Shown here: positions 54,633 to 63,343 of the stretch, one piece after another | Layout: each line of letters opens with the position of its first letter | Position numbering within the stretch: the stretch's first letter is position 1 | DNA from: DATAZK01 sp963731205 | GTDB taxonomy: Bacteria > Actinomycetota > Actinomycetes > Frankiales > Frankiaceae | Assembly (NCBI GenBank): GCA_963731205.1 | Contig: CAVSUJ010000001.1 | Span: 1,736,001 to 1,800,000 of the forward strand | Length of the DNA: 64,000 bases | Direction of reading: 5' to 3' | Translations under genes and position numbers: made by a program | Notes under the pieces: generated by a model | What the model saw: the letters and a program-made list of their open reading frames with translations, nothing else | What the model was told of the DNA's origin: nothing | Databases searched by the model: none

Positions 54633-55556
54633 GTGGATCTGGACCTGCGCAAGTTGCGCTACTTCGTTGCCGTGTCAGACACGCTGCACTTCGGCCGCGC
54701 CGCCGAGCAGCTGCACATCGCGCAGCCGGTGCTGAGCCGGCAGATTCGCGCGCTGGAGCGGGAATTGGGCACTTCGCTGTTCACTCGCGACAGCCACGGC
54801 GTGGCGCTGACTGACGCCGGCCGGCAATTGCTGACCGATGCCGGCCCCCTGCTGGCCTCCGCGGAAGCGGCGCGCCGACGAGTGACGGGCGCCGCGCAAG
54901 GGGGCCAGCGGCTCATGGTCGGCTTTCGTGCAGGCATCGCGGTGGCCCCGGCGGTGCGCCAGTTCGCCTCTCGGCACCCCGACGTTCTGGTGGATGTGCA
55001 ACGCATCGAAGCCGACGAGCAAGCCGAAATGCTGCTCGACGGTCGCATCGACATCGGTTACGTACGGCTGCCCATCAATGAGGCCGGCCTGCGCATCACC
55101 CCGCTCTACACCGAGCCACGGGTGGCAGTCCTGGCGGCCGGCCACCGACTGGCCGGTAAGGAGGAGCTCACCGAGGCCGACCTTGCCGGCGAACCGCTGC
55201 TGTGGCAGGCCGACTCGAGCACGCAGCCCACCAGGCACCCGCACCCTAACGCCGGCTACGTCGTGCGAGGCGTGGACGAAACGCTCGAGCATGTCGCGGC
55301 AGGACGAGGTATTTCGTTCCTGGCTCGCTCGGCGACCGTGTTCTACTCCCACCCTGACGTCGCCTACGTACCCGTCCCAGAGTTGGCGCCCGAGCAGGTG
55401 TGCGTCGCCGTGGCGGCATCGCACACCTCGCCAATGGTCGACGACTTTCTCGCGGCAGCCCAAGCAGCGGCCGAGATCACCGCAGAATGCGGGAACTACG
55501 AGATGTGGCAGCTAGGAGGCCCTGCCGCTGAGGGCACGGTTGCGCAGATCGACTGA
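54633..55556 (+). CDS. LysR-family transcriptional regulator
   Basis: 307 aa. HTH: LRKLRYFVAVSDTLHFGRAA, then QPVLSRQIRALERELGTSLF. The effector domain begins after GGQRLMVGFRAGIAVAPAVR. The start is GTG 54633, with AGGGGG four bases before the TTGTG; the longer frame upstream is not supported. It is divergent from the F420-reductase-like gene and probably regulates it and the SDR beyond. Confidence 0.92.
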   Translation: MDLDLRKLRYFVAVSDTLHFGRAAEQLHIAQPVLSRQIRALERELGTSLFTRDSHGVALTDAGRQLLTDAGPLLASAEAARRRVTGAAQGGQRLMVGFRAGIAVAPAVRQFASRHPDVLVDVQRIEADEQAEMLLDGRIDIGYVRLPINEAGLRITPLYTEPRVAVLAAGHRLAGKEELTEADLAGEPLLWQADSSTQPTRHPHPNAGYVVRGVDETLEHVAAGRGISFLARSATVFYSHPDVAYVPVPELAPEQVCVAVAASHTSPMVDDFLAAAQAAAEITAECGNYEMWQLGGPAAEGTVAQID

Positions 55557-55739
55557 CGTAGCCCGCCCCCCACGCTCCGGGGTGATTCTCCAGCCGTAGC
55601 AGCACGCTGGGGCGGGTGGGTCCCGCCTCCCGGCGTGCTCTACGGTTGCCTGCGTCCCCTCCGTGGGATAGATACCGGCCCACCAACACGGCCGATCGTG
55701 GGGGCTACGGCGGCCGCTTCCGAGATGCCTGGGGAACGC

Positions 55740-56285
55740 ATGACCGACGCCGTATCCGCCTCCTTGGACGAGAAGCTGCAGCGGGTCACCGAGTTCGAGC
55801 GGGGCCGCAAGACGACCGTCATCACGCGCCTTTTGAGACGCGCCGGTCCGACCCGAGCATTCGCCGCTGTCTACCGGCGCCTCGGGCCCGCTGTGGACCC
55901 GTGGCTGATGCGCAAGACAGACGGCCGCATCATTTCCCGCTGGTACGGCTTTCCGGCGTTGCTGCTCGCGACGACCGGCGCGAAGTCGGGGCAGCGCCGC
56001 GTCCAGCCGCTGGTGTACATCCGCGATGGCCGCGACTTCGTCATCGTGGGCACCAACTTCGGCCAGTTGCACCACCCGGCCTGGACGGCGAACCTGCTCG
56101 CGCACCCCGAGGCCGAGGTCGAGGTCGGTCCGGTCACGCTCGCGGTGACCGCAGAACTCGTCGATTCCGACACCTGGCAACGACTGTGGCCGGACTTCGT
56201 CGACGTCTATCCGGGATACGCGAGCTACTTGTCACGCACCGGGGGTCGCAAGCCGCGCATGTTCGTGCTGCATCCGCTCGCCTAG
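55740..56285 (+). CDS. Deazaflavin-dependent nitroreductase-family (DDN) protein
   Basis: 181 aa. Split-barrel motif stretch: LLATTGAKSGQRRVQPLVYI followed by IVGTNFGQLHHPAWTANLLA and AEVEVGP. These are the hallmarks of the DDN family, whose members use F420H2 to reduce quinones or nitroimidazoles. It is 184 bp downstream of the LysR gene and likely regulated separately. ATG 55740. Confidence 0.92.
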   Translation: MTDAVSASLDEKLQRVTEFERGRKTTVITRLLRRAGPTRAFAAVYRRLGPAVDPWLMRKTDGRIISRWYGFPALLLATTGAKSGQRRVQPLVYIRDGRDFVIVGTNFGQLHHPAWTANLLAHPEAEVEVGPVTLAVTAELVDSDTWQRLWPDFVDVYPGYASYLSRTGGRKPRMFVLHPLA

Positions 56286-56303
56286 CCGTCGTGCTTCACA
56301 CTG

Positions 56304-57099
56304 CTACCACAGCTGATCGCTGTAGGTAGAAGTCCCCGGGACCGTGGCAATGAACGGCGCGGCAAGGGCCAGCGACCCGAGTCCCGAGCCGGCAACGGCG
56401 TCCCCGAGATCGGCGAACGTCGAACGCCACACGTCGCGTGGATCGACGTCGAGAAAACAGGCGACGAGCAGCCGGTCGCCGACTGCGGCTCCCGAGCCGG
56501 GCATCCCGGGAAAGTCCCGCGTCGCGAACAGCAGCGCCTGGGCCACTCCGCTTTCCTTGTTCTGCATCAATGCGGGCAGCTGGGATTCGAGCAGCCAGCT
56601 CGCGAGGTCGTCACGCGTGGCGGTCGCGGCTCCGGTCGATCCACAGGGCGACGACGGCGGGGTAACGGTGATCGAGTGAGACCTCGGCCGGCACCGGCCA
56701 TCCGTCGCGGTTGACCGACCCCAGGAAGTCGTACAGCGACAGGGTCACCAGCTCGCGGTCGGCGTTCATCCGCCCCTGCTCGCCGAGGCGCGCGGACTCC
56801 GGAAAGGACCACGCATAGTGCTCATCGACCTGGCCGGCCAGGAGATAGAAGAAGGACAGGTAACTGCCCTTATCGACGGGCTGCGCGATCGCACTTGCGT
56901 CTGGGTACCTCAGGTCCTTGAGCTCGCGGGTCGCGACGAACCGGCTGTAGGAGAACGCCCCCGGCCCAGCCACGACACCGGAGTAGACGTGATCGTGCTC
57001 ATACCAGCGGTTGTACTCAGCCAGCCGTTCAGGGTCTCGGGTGGGCTCGATCATCACGATCATGGCCTGGCCAAGATCGATGTGGGTCCCCATCGCCAT
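56304..57099 (-). CDS. Conserved protein of unknown function, frameshifted
   Basis: From ATG 57099 (AGGAG six bases upstream) the frame reads GTHIDLGQAMIVMIEPTRDP, AEYNRWYEHDHVYSGVVAGP and YLSFFYLLAGQVDEHYAW to VVALWIDRS. An indel near 56628-56640 shifts to TATRDDLASWLLESQLPALM and ends at 56304 after SGLGSLALAAPFIATVPGTS. Total about 264 aa. YEHDH and the alternating strands suggest a dimeric alpha-beta-barrel type (EthD-like) protein. No motif decides the function. Confidence 0.7.
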
Positions 57100-57267
57100 G
57101 TGCACTCCTGAACTCGATTCCGGCTCGGCCACGTGCTGGCGCCCTGACATTCATATCCACCGTGGCAACCACGCCGGCAGCCGCCCTCCTCGGCGTGCTT
57201 CCCGAACCCGCGCCCGCGGCATCAAGTGGGCGGTTAAACGGCTCATCTTCACACCTGACGAGGATCG

Positions 57268-57885
57268 TCAGTCGATCTTGGCGCCCAAGGCGATGTCGAA
57301 GCCGGCGCCGCTGCGCGCCAGGCCCACCAGGAGGATGCCGGCCCATTCAAGGACGTAGGTCATGTCGAGGCCTCCGGCGTCGAGGGGCCGCATGCCCAGG
57401 CTCTCCAGAAAGGCTGCGACACGGGCTTTCGCCTCGGTGCTGTCGCCGGCGAAGAACACGTCCAGTGGCTTGTCCTCAGCAATGACGCCTTGGAAGATCG
57501 AATTGAACGCCTTCACCACGTGTGTGCCCTCGGGGGCGGCGGCGGCGATCTGCTGCGAGACCGAGCTGCCCTCATTGGTCATGAGCCCACTGGCGTCGGC
57601 GTTGAACGGGTTGGTGATGTCGATGAGGATCTTGCCGGCCAGTGCCTCGCCGTAGTGCGCGACGACGTCGACCGCACCGTCATACAGGACGGCCACGATG
57701 ACGATGTCACCCGCCGGCCTTTCGCCGAACGTGCCGACGCCGGCTGCATCGCCGATCTGGTCAGCCAGCGCCTGAGCCTTGACGGTGTTGCGGCTCATGA
57801 GCTCGATGGTGTGTCCGTGTTTCGCCGCCCGGGTGGCGATGGCGGTGGCCATGTTGCCCGAGCCGATGATGCTGATGGTGCTCAT
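57268..57885 (-). CDS. NADPH-dependent F420 reductase-like protein (paralogue)
   Basis: 205 aa, closely related to the protein at 53819 over its whole length: MSTISIIGSGNMATAIATRA, GDIVIVAVLYDGAVDVVAHY, IDITNPFNADASG and HVVKAFNSIFQGVI. It carries the same GxGxMxxA Rossmann start. It lies 91 bp downstream of an SDR gene. The pair may reflect duplication of an F420/NADPH exchange function. Confidence 0.82.
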   Translation of the reverse strand: MSTISIIGSGNMATAIATRAAKHGHTIELMSRNTVKAQALADQIGDAAGVGTFGERPAGDIVIVAVLYDGAVDVVAHYGEALAGKILIDITNPFNADASGLMTNEGSSVSQQIAAAAPEGTHVVKAFNSIFQGVIAEDKPLDVFFAGDSTEAKARVAAFLESLGMRPLDAGGLDMTYVLEWAGILLVGLARSGAGFDIALGAKID

Positions 57886-57976
57886 GACGGGTACTCCCTT
57901 GTTGGCATGGATCGGTTGGCGTAAATCAGTTGGTCTGGCGGACTTGCCGGCGTGAAAGGCCGTCGCTTCGCGGAGC

Positions 57977-58711
57977 TCAGATCACCGTGGCGCCGCCGTC
58001 GACAACCAGCTCCATGCCGTTGACATAGCTCGAGTCGTCCGACGCGAGGAACAGCGCGACTGACGCGATCTCGTCGGGACTGCCCATCTCTCGCCGCGGG
58101 ATCACGGACTCGAACTCCGCCTTCACCTCCGGGGGCAGCACCGAAAGCATCATCGGCGTGGCGACCTGGCCGGGGGTCAGCACGTTCACCCGGATCTTGC
58201 GGTCTCGGAGCTCGGACACCCACACGCGGGCGTAGGCGGGCAGCACGGCCTTGCTGGCGGCGTACACACTCCAATCGGGGAAGCCCCGCAGCGACGCGTT
58301 CGACCCCGTCATGAAGATCGAGCCGCCATCGTTGAAGAGTGGCAGCGCCTTCTGGACCGTGAAAAGCGTGCCGCGCGCGTTCAGCGAGAAGGCGGCATCG
58401 AACTGCTCCTCGGTGATCTCGCCGAGCCTGCCCTGCTCGCCCGTCCCGGCACTCGCCCACAACACGTCGACCGTGCCCTTTTCCTGCTTGACCGTCTCGA
58501 ACAGCCGGTCCAGATCGGCGAGGTCGGAGGAATCGGCTTGCACACCGGTCACGTTCCGGCCGATCTCCTGGACGGCTTGGTCCAGCGCATCCTTCCGCCG
58601 GCCGGAGATGAAGACGTGAGCGCCTTCGTCGACGAACAACTTGGCACCGGCCAGCGCCATCCCGCTCGTCCCGCCAGTGATCACCGCGACCTTGCCTTCG
58701 AGCTTTCCCAT
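57977..58711 (-). CDS. Short-chain dehydrogenase/reductase (SDR)
   Basis: 244 aa classical SDR: cofactor motif KVAVITGGTSGMALAGAKLF, then WASAGTGEQGRLGEI in place of NNAG, and the catalytic Ser in FMTGSNASLRGFPDW with YAASKAV as the Tyr-Lys motif. ATG 58711. It is divergent from a TetR gene 123 bp away, which probably controls it and the F420-reductase-like gene downstream. Confidence 0.92.
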   Translation of the reverse strand: MGKLEGKVAVITGGTSGMALAGAKLFVDEGAHVFISGRRKDALDQAVQEIGRNVTGVQADSSDLADLDRLFETVKQEKGTVDVLWASAGTGEQGRLGEITEEQFDAAFSLNARGTLFTVQKALPLFNDGGSIFMTGSNASLRGFPDWSVYAASKAVLPAYARVWVSELRDRKIRVNVLTPGQVATPMMLSVLPPEVKAEFESVIPRREMGSPDEIASVALFLASDDSSYVNGMELVVDGGATVI

Positions 58712-58800
58712 AGCTGCTCCATCCGCTCGCTAGGTCTGTTATGTACACCGTTCAGTGCGCTTAACGTACCGACCATCAAGGCGCAGTGCAAGCTATGCAC

Positions 58801-58817
58801 ACCGATCGGTACCGATT
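58801..58817. promoter_or_regulatory. TetR operator candidate
   Basis: A perfect 10-bp palindrome ACCGATCGGT (58801-58810) is directly followed by a second half-site ACCGATT. It lies 25 bp before the TetR start, within the region shared with the divergent SDR gene. Confidence 0.5.
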
Positions 58818-58834
58818 GGGGCTACGCTGGGCGA

Positions 58835-59404
58835 GTGACGACTTTGGAGAAGGGGCCGCGAGGCCTGCGTCGAGGCAGGGGCGCTCGGGAGCGAATCGTC
58901 AGCGCATCACAACAGCTGTTTCGCGATCAGGGGATCAACGGCACCGGCATGGACCAGCTCTGCACGGTGGCCGGGGTGTCCAAGCGCACGCTTTACCAGC
59001 ACTTCACCGGCAAGGACGAGCTGATCGCCGAGTGCCTACGCCGATTCGATCCCGACGTCTTGCCCGAGGTGTTCGACCGCACCGACCTCACACCCCGCGA
59101 AAGACTCCTCGCCGCCTTCGACATCCACGCGCCGCTGTGCCCGTTCATCGCGGCGGCCGTCGAGATTCCCGACCCGGGCCACCCGGCACGCGTACTGGCC
59201 GGCGACTACAAGAGAGCCTTTGCCGCGCGGCTCGCCGATACCGCGCGCGAAGCCGGCGCCGCCAACCCCGAACAGCTCGGCGAGCAGCTGGCCCTGCTCC
59301 TGGACGGCGCCTCGGCGCGCAGTCGGGTGCTCGACACCGAGACCCTCGCCACCGCGGCCGCCATCGCCGCCGTCCTCGTCGACAACGCCATCCCCACGGG
59401 TTGA
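58835..59404 (+). CDS. TetR-family transcriptional regulator
   Basis: 189 aa from GTG 58835. HTH: RIVSASQQLFRDQGINGTGM, then QLCTVAGVSKRTLYQHFTGK. The C-terminal ligand domain is variable. It is divergent from the SDR at 57977 and 145 bp upstream of the BVMO gene, so either or both could be targets. Confidence 0.92.
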   Translation: MTTLEKGPRGLRRGRGARERIVSASQQLFRDQGINGTGMDQLCTVAGVSKRTLYQHFTGKDELIAECLRRFDPDVLPEVFDRTDLTPRERLLAAFDIHAPLCPFIAAAVEIPDPGHPARVLAGDYKRAFAARLADTAREAGAANPEQLGEQLALLLDGASARSRVLDTETLATAAAIAAVLVDNAIPTG

Positions 59405-59549
59405 CGGAGTAGCTCTTCAAGAATGCCTGCAAACAAAGAGGAGATCGGCTACCGGTCCAGGTGGGCTGATGGCTCCTGCGACTCCCGCCGGACGGCAGCG
59501 CGAGGTCCGCTGATATGAACGTCATCGACACGGAGCGCGGAGGTGCCGC

Positions 59550-61472
59550 ATGGCGATGGCGCGGTTGGAGTCGCACACGCGCGAGGAGTTGCTCGCCGCA
59601 TCGGATGAGGTCATCGAGGACGCCGTCCTCCACGCCGACCCGTGGGTCTTACGCGGACTGCTGTATCAGCTGACCGGCGATGAGGACGTGGCGGGAGCGC
59701 ACCTCGCTGATGCCGGCCGTGGGAGTACGCCGGCGGGCGAGGACGACGCCCCTCTTCTGCGACGCAAAGCCGTCGATTTCCTGAAGGCCTACCGCGACAG
59801 GGGCGCCGCAGAGATCTCGATCGGCGACGAGACGCGCCTTCCGGCGAGCCTGCAGCTGGCCAGCAACTTCGAGCTCGCCGACGAGGACATGGGTCTTTAC
59901 CTCGAGGAGCTCTCGCTTGACCCTTGGGCTCGCGGCCTCGAGTGGAAGTCGCCGCCGCCGCAGGATCGGCTCGAGGCGTTCAACGTCGTCGTCATCGGCG
60001 GCGGGCTGGGCGGCCTCAACGCGGCCATCCAGCTCAAGCGCGCCGGCATCGCGTTCACCGTCATCGAAAAGAACGCCGATCTCGGAGGTACGTGGTTCGA
60101 GAACCGGTATCCCGGTTGTCGCGTCGACACGCAGAGCCGGTCCTACACCAACCTGTTCGGCGTCGACTACAGCTACCCGTACCCGTACTGCCCGGCTGCC
60201 GAGCACGAGCGCTACTTCCACTGGATCGCCGATACGCACGGGCTACGCGACGACATCGTCTTCGACACCGAGGTGCGCTCGCTCGCGTGGGACGAGGACT
60301 CGTCCGAGTGGCACGTCACGATCGACGGCCCCGACGGCGAACGAGTGGTGCGGGCGAACGGCGTCATCACCGCCGTTGGCTTCCTGAACCGTCCCAAGCT
60401 GCCCGAAATCGAGGGAATGCTGGACTTCCAGGGTCCGTCCTTCCACTCCGCCAGATGGCCGAAAGGCCTGGAAATAAAGGGCAAACGCTTCGCCGTCATC
60501 GGCACCGGCGCGAGCGGCTACCAGGTGATCCCGGAGCTCGCCCTCGAGGCCGAGCAGGTGGTGATCTTCCAGCGCACACCGCAGTGGCTCATGCCGACTC
60601 CGGGCTACCGCTCGCCCTACCCGCCGCAAGTGAATTGGCTCGACCGCAACCTGCCCTTCTACACGAACTTCATGCGCTTCCGAGCCGCCGTGTCGATCCG
60701 CTTCCTTTCAGACTTCAGCGAGATCGATCCGACATTTGATGATCCCGACGCGTGCAGTGCGGCCAACAAGATGATGCGCGACGTGAGTCTCGCGTTCCTC
60801 GAGCACAAGCTGGGTGATCCGGATCTGGTGCGCACGATGACGCCGCCGCACCCCTATCTCTCGGCCCGGCCACTATCCGTGGACAGCGAGTACAGCGTCC
60901 TCGACGTGCTCGGAAACGACAACGTCACGCTGGTGACGGACGGGATCCGGCGGATCACCGAGACCGGGATCGAGACCATCAACGGCGAGCACCACGACGT
61001 CGACGTCATCCTTTACGCCACAGGCTTTCACGCGACGGACTACCTCTTCCCGATGACCATCATCGGACGGGACGGCGCGACCATCGAGAAGACGTGGGCC
61101 GAATCCGGCGCCCGCGCGTACCTCGGGTGCATGGTGCCGGGCTTCCCGAATCTATGGATGGTCTACGGGCCCAACACGAACGGCGGCATGCATCCCGCGA
61201 GCTTCCACGAGGTGGTCGGACGCCACGCGCTGGAGTGCATGGAACACCTGATCGTGAACGACAAGCGCGCGATCGAGGTGACCGAAGCCGCGTACTGGCG
61301 CTACAACCATCTGCTGGACGAGCGCAACGCCCGCAAGGTCTGGAGCGACCCCCGGGCCCACAACTACTACTGGACGGAATTCGGCCGCTCCGCGGTCATG
61401 TGCCCGTTCTATCCGTGGGAGATCTGGCACTTCCTGCGCCACCCGTCGTTCGAGGATCTCCTCGTTCGCTGA
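59550..61472 (+). CDS. Type I Baeyer-Villiger monooxygenase, HAPMO-like with N-terminal extension
   Basis: 640 aa. The FAD motif is NVVVIGGGLGGLNAAIQLKR with DLGGTWFENRYPGCRVD. The type I fingerprint FxGxxxHxxxW is FQGPSFHSARW. The second Rossmann motif is VIGTGASGYQVIPELALEAE. The roughly 145 residues before the FAD motif resemble in size the extension of 4-hydroxyacetophenone monooxygenase, itself about 640 aa. It would insert oxygen into a ketone using NADPH. ATG 59550 has GGAGG upstream. The substrate is unknown. Confidence 0.92.
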   Translation: MAMARLESHTREELLAASDEVIEDAVLHADPWVLRGLLYQLTGDEDVAGAHLADAGRGSTPAGEDDAPLLRRKAVDFLKAYRDRGAAEISIGDETRLPASLQLASNFELADEDMGLYLEELSLDPWARGLEWKSPPPQDRLEAFNVVVIGGGLGGLNAAIQLKRAGIAFTVIEKNADLGGTWFENRYPGCRVDTQSRSYTNLFGVDYSYPYPYCPAAEHERYFHWIADTHGLRDDIVFDTEVRSLAWDEDSSEWHVTIDGPDGERVVRANGVITAVGFLNRPKLPEIEGMLDFQGPSFHSARWPKGLEIKGKRFAVIGTGASGYQVIPELALEAEQVVIFQRTPQWLMPTPGYRSPYPPQVNWLDRNLPFYTNFMRFRAAVSIRFLSDFSEIDPTFDDPDACSAANKMMRDVSLAFLEHKLGDPDLVRTMTPPHPYLSARPLSVDSEYSVLDVLGNDNVTLVTDGIRRITETGIETINGEHHDVDVILYATGFHATDYLFPMTIIGRDGATIEKTWAESGARAYLGCMVPGFPNLWMVYGPNTNGGMHPASFHEVVGRHALECMEHLIVNDKRAIEVTEAAYWRYNHLLDERNARKVWSDPRAHNYYWTEFGRSAVMCPFYPWEIWHFLRHPSFEDLLVR

Positions 61473-61515
61473 GGATCAGACGTCCCGACGATCGAGATGG
61501 CTGATGGCTCAGGCG

Positions 61516-62514
61516 TCACGCCATGAGGTGCACAGCGAACCGGCAACCGTCACTGACGTTCAGAGCTTCGATCCGCCCGGCGTGGGCGTCGACGATGCCG
61601 CTCGCAATCGCGAGCCCGAACCCGGCGCCGGAGTCCGGATTCGGAGTCCGGGCGGCGCTGCCCTGAAACGCCAATTCGAAGACGCGTGGCAAGTCGCAGG
61701 TCGGAATGCCGCCGCACTCGTCCTCGACGGCCAGGCTGACCGAGAGACCTTCCTGCGAGCCGATGATCCTGACCTGCCCGCCGGGCGGGGTATGACGGAT
61801 GGCGTTCGTGAGCAGGTTGGACAGCACCCGCGCCATGAGCCGGACGTCGACCTCCACCGCCACCTCGGGCACGCTCGCCGTCAAGGTGATACCGCGGGCC
61901 TCGGCGAGCGGAATCATCGACGAATAGGCCTGGGCCGCGACGTCGGCCAGCGTCACCCATTGCTTGCGAAGCACGAGACCACCGCGATGTATTCGCGCCA
62001 GTTCGAAAAGATCGTCGACCATCTCGGTGAGCCGGTCTACTTCGAGGCCGATCGTCTGGTGATACTCCGCGATTTTCGTTGCCTCGACGACGACATGGTC
62101 GTTCAAGGCTTCGACCATCGCGCGGATCCCGGCGAGCGGGCTGCGCAGATCATGAGACAGGTGCGCGACGAGTTCGCGGCGATTGGCCTCCAGCGCTTGC
62201 TCTCGCTCATGGGCGAGGAGAACGTCGGCCTGACGCGCGGCAAGCCGGCCGACGTAACTGCCCATGAGGAGTGCGCATCCGGTGCCTACGACAGTCGCGC
62301 AACCGACGATGACACCGAGTACCGCAGCGTCGTGATCGGTGATCAACATCTGGCGGGCCGCTACAACGATCCCGACTGCGGCGGCCAGTACGGCGGTGAG
62401 GACAGATCCCGTCATGACAGCGGTGGCGCTTCGGCGACGAAGCAGCCAGATGGCGTAGCAGCCCCCGAGCCCGACGGCGAGGGTCACCCCGACCGACGTC
62501 AGAACCGCGGTCAC
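61516..62514 (-). CDS. Sensor histidine kinase
   Basis: 332 aa. Three hydrophobic helices (up to about residue 90) leave almost no extracytoplasmic sensor loop. The H-box is HLSHDLRSPLAGIRAMVEAL, the N-box NLLTNAIRHTPPGG, and the D/G-boxes are VEDECGGIP and GAGFGLAIASGIVDAH. GTG 62514 overlaps the response-regulator stop (GTGA), so the pair is coupled. With so little sensor it may sense membrane state or partner proteins. Confidence 0.9.
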   Translation of the reverse strand: MTAVLTSVGVTLAVGLGGCYAIWLLRRRSATAVMTGSVLTAVLAAAVGIVVAARQMLITDHDAAVLGVIVGCATVVGTGCALLMGSYVGRLAARQADVLLAHEREQALEANRRELVAHLSHDLRSPLAGIRAMVEALNDHVVVEATKIAEYHQTIGLEVDRLTEMVDDLFELARIHRGGLVLRKQWVTLADVAAQAYSSMIPLAEARGITLTASVPEVAVEVDVRLMARVLSNLLTNAIRHTPPGGQVRIIGSQEGLSVSLAVEDECGGIPTCDLPRVFELAFQGSAARTPNPDSGAGFGLAIASGIVDAHAGRIEALNVSDGCRFAVHLMA

Positions 62515-63242
62515 GGGAACCGCTCCCCCGGCTCGTAGCGGTATCCGGTCCCCCACACGGTGACCAGACGTCGCGGTGACGCCGGGTCGTCCTCGATCTT
62601 TTCCCGCAGCCGGCGTATGTGGACGGTCACGGTCGACACATCGCCGAAGCTCCACTCCCACACCTCGTGAAGCAGCAGCTCTCGGGTGAAGGCGGTTCGC
62701 GGGTTGCGCGCGAGGAATGCCAGCAGGTCGTACTCGCGGCTCGTCAGTGCCACGGGTTGGCCGTGAAGCTGCACTTCACGCGCCGCCTCATCGATCCGCA
62801 GACCGCCGTCGGTGATGACGGATGGCCTCGGGTCAGCCGCCGGCCGGGTATCGGCGCGGCGAAGGACGGCCGCCACCCGCGCGACGAGTTCGCGGGGGCT
62901 GAACGGCTTGGTGACGTAATCGTCCGCACCGCACTGCAGGCCCGCTATGCGTTCTTCCTCGCCGCCGCGAGCGGTCAACATGATGATGGGCACCGGCCCC
63001 CGATCGCGCAGTAACCGGCAGACCTCCAATCCCGGCACGCCAGGCAACATCAGGTCGAGCACGACGAGATCCGGGTCGTGAGCCGCGGCCAGCTCGATGG
63101 CGGTTGACCCGTCTGCCGCGTTGAAAACGGCGTACCCGGCATTCGTCAGGTAGGCGGACACCACATCGGCGACGGTCCGATCATCGTCGACGACAAGCAC
63201 GCGCAACGCGGGATTCGCTTCGGATTCCGGCGGCGCCACCAT
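62511..63242 (-). CDS. OmpR-family response regulator
   Basis: 243 aa. The receiver has the acidic pair in RVLVVDDDRTVADVV, the phospho-acceptor Asp in LVVLDLMLPGVPG and the Lys in DYVTKPFSPREL. The C-terminal winged helix follows (LTSREYDLLAFLARNPRTAF, then VSTVTVHIRRLREKIEDDPA). It is encoded with the histidine kinase and divergent from a methyltransferase gene. Confidence 0.95.
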   Translation of the reverse strand: MVAPPESEANPALRVLVVDDDRTVADVVSAYLTNAGYAVFNAADGSTAIELAAAHDPDLVVLDLMLPGVPGLEVCRLLRDRGPVPIIMLTARGGEEERIAGLQCGADDYVTKPFSPRELVARVAAVLRRADTRPAADPRPSVITDGGLRIDEAAREVQLHGQPVALTSREYDLLAFLARNPRTAFTRELLLHEVWEWSFGDVSTVTVHIRRLREKIEDDPASPRRLVTVWGTGYRYEPGERFP

Positions 63243-63343
63243 GGTGACAGCGTAGTTGCGGGTCGGCTGAAGGCCAGCAGCCGTAATAGTCCCGTAAGGC
63301 CGCCAAAGCTCTCAACACCCTCCGCGGCCTTGAGGATCGGGGC

